Assembly: GCA_015680685.1 (NCBI GenBank)
Contig: MNCI01034661.1
Coordinates: 45,932-109,931 of the forward strand
DNA from: Gnetum montanum
Lineage: Eukaryota > Streptophyta > Gnetopsida > Gnetales > Gnetaceae
DNA length: 64,000 nt
Reading direction: 5' to 3'
Shown here: positions 57,358-64,000 of the stretch, in pieces
Layout of the letters: each line of letters opens with the position of its first letter
Numbering within the stretch: the stretch's first letter is position 1
Translations under genes and position numbers: made by a program
The notes under the pieces: generated by a model
The model's database searches: none
Told to the model about the DNA's origin: nothing
Seen by the model: the letters and a program-made list of their open reading frames with translations, nothing else

Positions 57358-58212
57358 TGATGATTTGTAGATTAGCTCTGTCAACTAGGCCCCATCGATG
57401 CATGATTTGATGCATTGACATGGGCCCATCAACATAGTATTTGTTTTTACCTATAAATACGTGCTCACCCACCATATTTGTGACAATCTTTATCATTGTG
57501 TAGTAAAGCTCTTGCAGTTTTCTTCCCCAGAGTTAGAATATTTTCCCAAGTGCCAGAAGCAAGAGTCATTGAGTGTATAGATCTTTATTCGAGTACTATT
57601 GTACCTAAGCATGGTAGTATGTGTGGCAATAAAGATGAGCTTTCAAATAAACCTTGTAGCGCTTTGGCTAGATTAAATATTTTCCCATGCATTCAATGTT
57701 TTTAGCAATTTTATTTAATTCTTTTAAGTAATTAAGATAAATTAAGCTAGATTAAATAGCAATTAATTAAGCACATAAGCATGATTACTTTGAGCATGCG
57801 CATGATGCTTGGTAATCCCAATAATGCTTAATGTTTGGTAACCTAGCAGTGTTATATGTGTTCAGGATGTGTACAAAAAGTGGGATTGGATGCTTATGTT
57901 AGGATTAATTAGGCATCGGTTAGTTAGATTAAATTAGCAATTAAATTACTTTATTCTTTTCATCCTTTATTTTAAGCACTCAAAACATAAAACATAAAAA
58001 AATAATAATAAAAATCATATGCCTTGATTACACTTAACCATACCTTTGCATATCACAAGTGTAATTGGGAAGACAACAAATGACTGTTAGGGCAAGTTCA
58101 CTTCCTAGAGGTTAGTGTATCAAAAGATAAGGGGTCCACGGAATTCAATCAGATCACATGTGAACGCTTAGTGATTCGTATGGTTGAGCATAGGGGTATT
58201 CGCCACTCATCA
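57358..58212 (+). repeat. 3' LTR of element E
   Basis: 855 bp, starts TGATGATTTGTAG after the purine-rich ATCGTGAGGGTA and ends CTCATCA. U3 has CAACTAGGCCCCATCGATGC and further RTCRAYG motifs, then CCTATAAATACG near 57451. AATAAAGATGAGC lies near 57630. Confidence 0.9.
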
Positions 58213-58640
58213 AAGGTAGCTAAAAAAATAGAGCCTTCAAGATGTTGAATGCTACTTTTAAAAGTATTTGCTCATACAATTAGGAACACTATAGGTAGTT
58301 TGAAGTTTAGACAAAATCATCCACTAATTCTATGAGCATAGTGAGGATATAGAAATAATACCTTGTTGAAAACAAGAAGAAGCTAATCAACGTCTTGTAA
58401 TACCAAGAGGCAAAGCATGAATAGATAACCACCTAGAAGAAATATCATTCCTAGTATTAAAAGGAATTTTGATTTTTTTGAAATGCCACAAGTTACTAAT
58501 ACATTTCCTAGCTTTCCAGACTTACTTAATGATAAAATCCGATAATCATGAAGTTGCCATGATGTAAAACACTTCTAGTCCATAGAAAAAATATAAATTT
58601 GCATTGAATTTTAATGCAAGTTGATGTATTGGTCCTCACA
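58213..58640 (-). pseudogene. Older LINE relic, upstream part
   Basis: Minus-strand reading near 58590-58390 gives 'KKIKIPFNTRNDISSRWLSI' and 'HALPLGITRR', compatible with the region between RT and zf-RVT of a LINE, and it continues at 32505 when element E is taken out. The assignment rests mainly on the clearer zf-RVT part on the other side. Confidence 0.45.
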
Positions 58641-60514
58641 TGATCAGAAATTAAAAAGTCCAACTAAGTATTAGAAGAGAAAACCAAAAAGGATCTCCAA
58701 ATTATTGTTGAAGGGACCATTAACGTTCTTTTCTTATGCAGCCAAATGCTAACAATAAACTATAACATTATGTGAATAGATTTACAAAAATCAGTTGCAA
58801 TGAAATCCACATGTACCTAAAATGCATTACTATCCTCCCAAATACAATACCATTACAACACTTCTTCTTTATTACTAGTATTTATATATTATTTTAGCTG
58901 AATTCCTAAACGTTTCTATCTTTAGTTTTTATTTTTTATTAATAGGAAATAATTAGTAGGAAGTAAAAAAATAATTAAGTACTTCTAAATGAGGGCAAGG
59001 TCTAATTCAGTCCTACCCAAGAGAGGAGGTTTTTCAGGGTTACTTGTAATCATAAAAACATGAAAAGGCATATCCAAAACTGTTAGGCCTTTCCTTTTCA
59101 TTGATTTGGAGTTTCTCCTATCTACAATGCTTCTCTACTTTTGTACTCTAAATTTTTATTTTTAATATGCTCACCATAACACCCCCCACTCCCCACATTT
59201 CCATCATCATCAATGCTTTATTTTTAAATGATAATAAATGGTACTATATATATATATAAGAAATTTTACTATAGTCTCAATCATATGCAATGCTTTCCAT
59301 GGGAACATTGAGGCTTATGAATGATGTGGAAATTCTTTCATTTCTCTCGATATATTTGATACGTTCAATGTTATTAAAGTTTTTGTTTCTAATTTTTGTT
59401 GGTTTGTAAATAGATTATTTTCTTTCCTTTATTTCTAAGTTTTTATAGAAGCTTCAAAAAATAAATTAAATAAGAACAAAATCACTTACCAATTTAGATG
59501 GTTTTGTCATGTTTAAAGATGAGATAATAAAGTTCCTAAATTAGATATAATACACATCTATATAGTCGAGAGACAACATAAAAAGTTCAATTAAACACTT
59601 TAAGGATGATATGTAATCACCCATGTTTCTAACCCCTAATCTTTTTCTTCTAGCATGATCTAACTTCCCCTAAGAGATTTTCTTGTATGGTTCATAGCTT
59701 TTGATTTGTCTTTTGTTTAATTGATTATAATCTTATGCCTTTTATGATATTTGTTCGCTTGGACTTTTTGGTATATATATTGTGCTCTATCTTCTTATAA
59801 ATATTATGCTTTATCTTTTTAAAATTTGTGAATTTTTTTTATAAATATTATTATTTTAATTTTTCTTTTTGGAAACCTCTAGTATATTTTTATAAAATAT
59901 AATTTTATTCGACATTTAGATTTTTATTTGGAAATTACGAATATGATGATGGCATGTGCTATGAACCAGCAAATGAATATTTTGAAAAAATATTATCTTT
60001 TTTCTTAAAACTTACTAAAGCTTTATTCCATTTCTTTTCTAAAGTGGACTTAGACTTCCTAATATTTATTGAACTCTTGGCTAGATTTTTTAATTATTAT
60101 GGTATTTATCAAATTTGATATTAGATTGTGAACCATATTTCTAAATTGACTTAGAAACCCTAAGATTATGTATAAAGGTAGGTTTGTGCTTTACATGCAT
60201 TATTTGTCCATTCTTGTTGATTAATATCTCTCATTAGTGATCTTGGTACTTTAATCATGCTTCAACAAATATGATCTTGGGTGTTGTAGGTCTTTCAAAC
60301 TTGCAAAGCTAGAGGAGCTGAGTCTAAGCCTTAACATCTTATTATGCCTCCAATGTATTTTAGCATATCGATTATGATTCTAGGCTTATGTAATCTCTTA
60401 TGATGATGTATTCCTTGTTCTTCATTTCTTTATAATCACTGTAACACTTGATCTATTATTCTGATTTCGATTCTACACTAACTTGCACTTTTCTTGTATA
60501 TTTTAACACATCTC

Positions 60515-60870
60515 CAATGGTATCTCTTGCCACTATGACTTATGGTATGTTTACCATAATTCATGGTGAAGGAAATAGTGGTGACCACATGTTGTGGTAA
60601 GGTTATTGTCCTCGACTATGAGGGAACCATAAGTTGTGGTTTCACAAGAGTTAAAAACTCTAGCTAAGGTGTGCATTTCTTAACTTATGAAATATACCAA
60701 AACTTATTTTGATGTTGTGATCTAGACCATGACCTAACCACAAGTCATGGTTAGGTGAATTTATTAAGTGATGAGTGGCATGGTTTGTGATGGCACCATG
60801 GATTTAACCATGACCCAACCGTAAGTAATGGCTTATCTTCCTTATCATACTACAAGTCATGGTCAACTTG
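60515..60870. repeat. Cluster of ACCATAAGT/ATGGT-type palindromes
   Basis: At least six imperfect palindromes based on ACCA-TAAGTTG-TGGT, for example ACCATAATTCATGGT, ACCACATGTTGTGGT, ACCATAAGTTGTGGT and ACCACAAGTCATGGT, spread over about 350 bp. Confidence 0.7.
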
Positions 60871-60994
60871 GGATCCTTGGATTTTGATTGTAATGTATTT
60901 TTTTTTTTTTACATTTTTCAAATCATTCACGACCTTTGGTACATTAATTTCTATCTTCGTTGGTGTTTCATTCACTTGGATATGGATTGTTGGA

Positions 60995-61245
60995 ATCATG
61001 GGTAAGCATTATAAGAAGTTTAGATTAACCTATAGTACTTGATGCACATCACCTATAATTGTACCTTGAGTTGCCTGGTTTGTGTGTCAATGGGTAGGCA
61101 TTACAGAGGATAGGATTTGTTAAGATGCTTGGCCCATGTCACCTATGATTGTGCATGGGTTGTGACAATAAACACGCATTGTGAGGGGACTAATTTGCCA
61201 ACAATTCCTACTCATGTTGCTTGTGATTATTCACATGGAAAATTT
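60995..61245. repeat. Degenerate tandem repeat, about 80-90 bp period
   Basis: Three units with 'GGGTAAGCATTATAAG' or 'GGGTAGGCATTACAGAGG', then 'GATGC', then 'CATGTCACCTATGATTGTGC'. Non-coding. Confidence 0.6.
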
Positions 61246-61941
61246 TTTGACTTCATGATTTAAAATAATAAGAATTGGTAAACCACAAAGGATTGTTTCT
61301 AGAGTTGGTTCCATCCAAGATCAGGTATGGCTTGGTCAACTAGTCCTTGAGGAGGATTAATCTCTAGGACAATCTTGGTTAAATTATTTCCTTAACATTT
61401 TATTTAATATCATGATTTTCATTTAGATTACAGAATTTAATCTCATGGATTATGAGATGGTTTCTTATGTAACATGTAAGTCCATGCTACAAATTTTCCT
61501 AGGTGCACCAACATGGTTGGATCTAATAGAAGGTTTCTGATCCTTCCTACATGTTTGTATTCAAATTTAGGTGGCACGAGCTAGAAGCTTAGTGATTATT
61601 AGAGCATGATCAATAGATTTTCTTCCTTTTTTTTAGTTGTATTTTTTTGTTGAGATTTATAGATTGGTGGACATGATGTATTAATATTAATGTGATGATG
61701 GATGTTATTTTTATGAGATGATGGTTCATGATATGATTTATGAGCTTTGGTTTATGATCTATGGAATTTATTTATGGTACTCTCATGTGACTTTTTGTTT
61801 ATACTATGCACTTTGGTGTTTAAATTTTATAATGCTTATGATTAAATATTTCTTAAGTAATAAGCATTATGACGTCACTTTTCCTAATTTTTAATACTTA
61901 TGTAATTTAATTATGGATATTACTTAGTTTGATTTCATGAT

Positions 61942-62738
61942 TGATGAGCTGTGATATCGCGTCTGCCCTGCGATATCACATATGCGATATCGCAGCCTGT
62001 CGCAACATCTATAAATAAGAGGCAGCTTTCCCTGTTTTAGGCATTTAGACTTAGACTCTTAGCCAAACTATAGTAGTTTTACCATTCCAGAGTTAGAATA
62101 ATTTCCATGTGCCCATAGTAGGAGTCTTAAAGTGAACGGATCTTTATTCGAGCAAATTGTACCTGAGCACACATTTGTGTACGGCAATAAAGACGAACTT
62201 TCTGATAAATTTTGCAGCATGTGGACTAAGCTAAATAGGATTTAATTATTATTAAATGTTTAAATTCTTTCCTAGATAATTAATCTCTCTCAACCCTTGA
62301 CTCTCCTAGTTAAGTGCATTCAGTACAACCTCTTTGAGCACGTGTGTAATGTTTGGTAACCCAGTAACAAGTAGTGTTTGGTAATCCCAGCAGCGTTGCA
62401 TTGGTTCAGGGTGTGTGCGGCAAGTGGGAATAGATACTAGTGCTAGGACAATTTGAACTTAGTTAGTGAATAGTTAATATAATTTAGTTACTTAGTTCTC
62501 TTCACCTTCCCCTATTAGCACAAGACATTAAAAAGATAAAATATATAAAAATCATATACCTCAAGCTTACTTAACCATACAACTGTGACAATACAAGTAA
62601 GTTTAGGAAGATAGTGATTGATTAACCTTAAGTGTTCCATTAAGGCACGTAAGCACTTAGTCCTTGGAGTTCGATCAGATCGTGCATGAGACACTCGTAT
62701 TTGTATGGTTAAGTGTAGGGGTACCTCGCCACTCATCA
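61942..62738 (+). repeat. 5' LTR of element G (GATATC-type U3)
   Basis: 797 bp from TGATGAGCTGTGATATCGCG to CTCATCA. U3 has three GATATC palindromes within about 60 bp, then CTATAAATAAG near 62010. AATAAAGACGAAC near 62185 is the polyadenylation signal. The start is set by comparison with the other LTRs. Confidence 0.82.
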
Positions 62739-62759
62739 TTGGTGCCATTGTCGGGGACT
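62739..62759 (+). other. Primer binding site of element G (tRNA-Asp type)
   Basis: TTGGTGCCATTGTCGGGGAC directly after the LTR, two transitions away from TGGCGCCGTTGTCGGGGAC. Confidence 0.8.
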
Positions 62760-62892
62760 TAGTTGTTTGTGCACTACGTAGAACATAAGAGATCATTCAT
62801 ATTGTTGGGAGGCTAGAACGAACCCTTAGGGTTGATCAAAAGAAAAAATAATAATAAGGTAATGGTAAACAACACATCAAACAAAACTAAAA

Positions 62893-64000
62893 TGTCTTCT
62901 TTTTCACACAAAAGCACTTCATCGCCTAGGACCAACACAAGAGACAGTCAGCGGCACAACACAAGTAACTAAGATCCACCAGTTCCTCAACAATTCCATG
63001 TGGTATATATTCATCACGATGAGTATATACCCAACTTTCCCTTTATTCTCCATCAAGATAAACAATTGCGTTGGAGAGACTTGGAGGGTAACATAGTATT
63101 GCCTCCAGACTAAGTAGTCCCCAACATGCTCCTTCATGCTCTTGCACGAATAGGCATGTCACAATTGTACGTAGAGTACGTTGCATGTGATTATGACACA
63201 AGGGACTACCATCCCACAGAAGTGCAACATCAACGGGACTTGCGACAGGAGAGTTACCACACATCTTTAAAGGGCAAAGGACCCCATAATGCTCCTAATT
63301 CAATAGGTTCTCCACAAAATGATGTTCCCTCTCCTAACAATGGTGAGGAGGTGGTGTATCAGAACCTTCATTCCACAATTCACAACCCTGGTTCTGATCC
63401 CCACAAACGCCAAGTGTTCAATAAGGGAACACAAGCACATGATAAGGATGGACATTCTGATCATCATCACAATCGAGGTCGGGACCATCGAAGAGAAGGT
63501 AGGAAACATCATCATGGTGATGGTTCTCCTTCTTCTTCACCTTCATCATCACATTCACCCTCTCCTTTAGTATTAGGACACAGTCATAAGGAAACTAACC
63601 ATGAGTATAAGGGTGAGCAAAGTGAGAAACCTCGACAAGAGAGTTGGGAATGAGGATGAGGGCATTCTAGAGAATCATGACATGGAAGAAGGGAGAGTAG
63701 GGAACCGCGTAGGCATCAAGGAAGATATGAAAGAAATGACCACGAAGAACCCCTACTTGCAACCCAAAGCATGTTAGACATCATGGAGGCTATAAGAATT
63801 CCCACAAGACACCAAAAAGATAGCAGGATCAAGAGGTTAGACATGAATAATATCCCACGATTTGAGGGGGATACAACGTTGATCCTCAAAACCACTTTCA
63901 AGCATTTCACGATGCATGTGCCTTGCAAAACATTGAGAACAAATGACAAAAGCTAAAGTTGTTCCCAAGGACACTAGTAAAAGAAGCAGAAAGCTGGTAC
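62893..64000 (+). pseudogene. gag of element G, 5' part
   Basis: ATG at 62893 opens 'MSSFSHKSTSSPRTNTRDSQ'. After two stops come 'YIHHDEYIPNFPFILHQDK' and 'WRDLEGNIVLPPD'. An open stretch of 175 codons (63126-63653) runs into a His-, Arg- and Ser-rich disordered linker ('GHSDHHHNRGRDHRREG', 'SPSSSPSSSHSPSP'). The gag core follows from about 63771 ('LDIMEAIRIPTRHQ', 'MNNIPRFEGDT') with 'KEAESWY' at the window end. This is the best kept gag here, broken by only a few stops. Confidence 0.82.

Larger units (their letters stand above)
32506..58212 (+). mobile_element. Element E: full-length giant Ty3/gypsy element, split by element F
   Basis: Two LTRs in the same orientation (32506-33358 and 57358-58212), a primer site, gag, pol and ORF3. 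After removing element F and one copy of its 5-bp duplication the element is about 12.9 kb. The 5-bp flanks GAGGT and AAGGT differ by one transition and fit a target-site duplication. By eye, the first 120 bp of the two LTRs differ at roughly one base in six or seven, so this is an old insertion. It lies inside a minus-strand LINE. Confidence 0.9.
58641..61941. other. Degraded AT-rich intergenic DNA
   Basis: No gene recognised. Contains a TATATATATATA run near 59250, long AT-rich stretches, a palindromic motif cluster at 60515-60870, a poly-T run near 60900 and a degenerate tandem repeat at 60995-61245. Some of it is probably old LTR sequence of families not otherwise present here. Confidence 0.4.
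61942..64000 (+). mobile_element. Element G: 5' end of a giant Ty3/gypsy element, leaving the window
   Basis: LTR, primer site, leader and gag in order, plus strand. The rest lies beyond the window end. Confidence 0.85.

Noticed and set aside
1-64000. rRNA, clean tRNA genes, organelle DNA inserts
   Set aside because: None of the conserved words of rRNA, chloroplast or mitochondrial genes were seen when reading through; only one decayed tRNA-like site.

Overview
This window is repeat-rich nuclear DNA from a seed plant with a large genome. A gymnosperm such as a conifer is my best guess, but that is an inference from the density of old, long LTR retroelements and the very low gene content. I find no intact cellular gene. 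There are two relics of host genes, two LINE relics, two smaller LTR families, and at least six copies or fragments of one giant Ty3/gypsy family. That family has LTRs of about 800-890 bp with ends TGATGA...TCATCA, a tRNA-Asp-type primer site, gag, then pol in the order protease, RT, RNase H, integrase, and then a long third ORF (ORF3) before the 3' LTR.

Layout. 1-5347: 3' half of element A (+), with ORF3 deleted. 5348-21483: a head-to-tail chain of minus-strand elements sharing LTRs (gag fragment, LTR, complete but decayed interior B, LTR B hit by a second LTR family, short leader, LTR C, end of another ORF3). 21484-23952: an intronless CCR4/Angel-type nuclease relic lying between direct repeats that look like LTRs. 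23953-25774: low-information DNA with a tRNA-like SINE candidate and a minisatellite. 25777-28147: a fairly young LINE relic with only four in-frame stops. 28148-31371: an ACC-oxidase-like pseudogene with recognisable promoter, exons and introns, split in its third exon by a solo LTR. 31641-58640: an older minus-strand LINE split by element E (+, 32506-58212), whose gag is itself split by element F (-, 34829-47656). 58641-61941: degraded intergenic DNA with palindromic motif clusters. 61942-64000: 5' LTR, primer site and gag of element G (+), leaving the window.

How the parts work together. The only coherent system is the giant retroelement family. Three near-complete ORF3 copies (about 935-954 codons each) keep the same start context, one largely continuous frame and the same last codons and stop, although they lie on different strands and in elements of different age. 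In B and E, the DNA 400-460 bp upstream of ORF3 repeats the design of the LTR promoter: the same GTCAACTAGGCCC-type motif followed by CTATAAATA. This suggests that ORF3 had its own LTR-like internal promoter. The U3 part of the LTR comes in two interchangeable designs, one with GATATC palindromes and one with RTCGAYG-GGCC arrays.

Caution: single N characters at 28411, 42252 and 42680 mark assembly joins. The piece between the last two is inverted relative to its surroundings, and the join at 28411 duplicates 46 bp.
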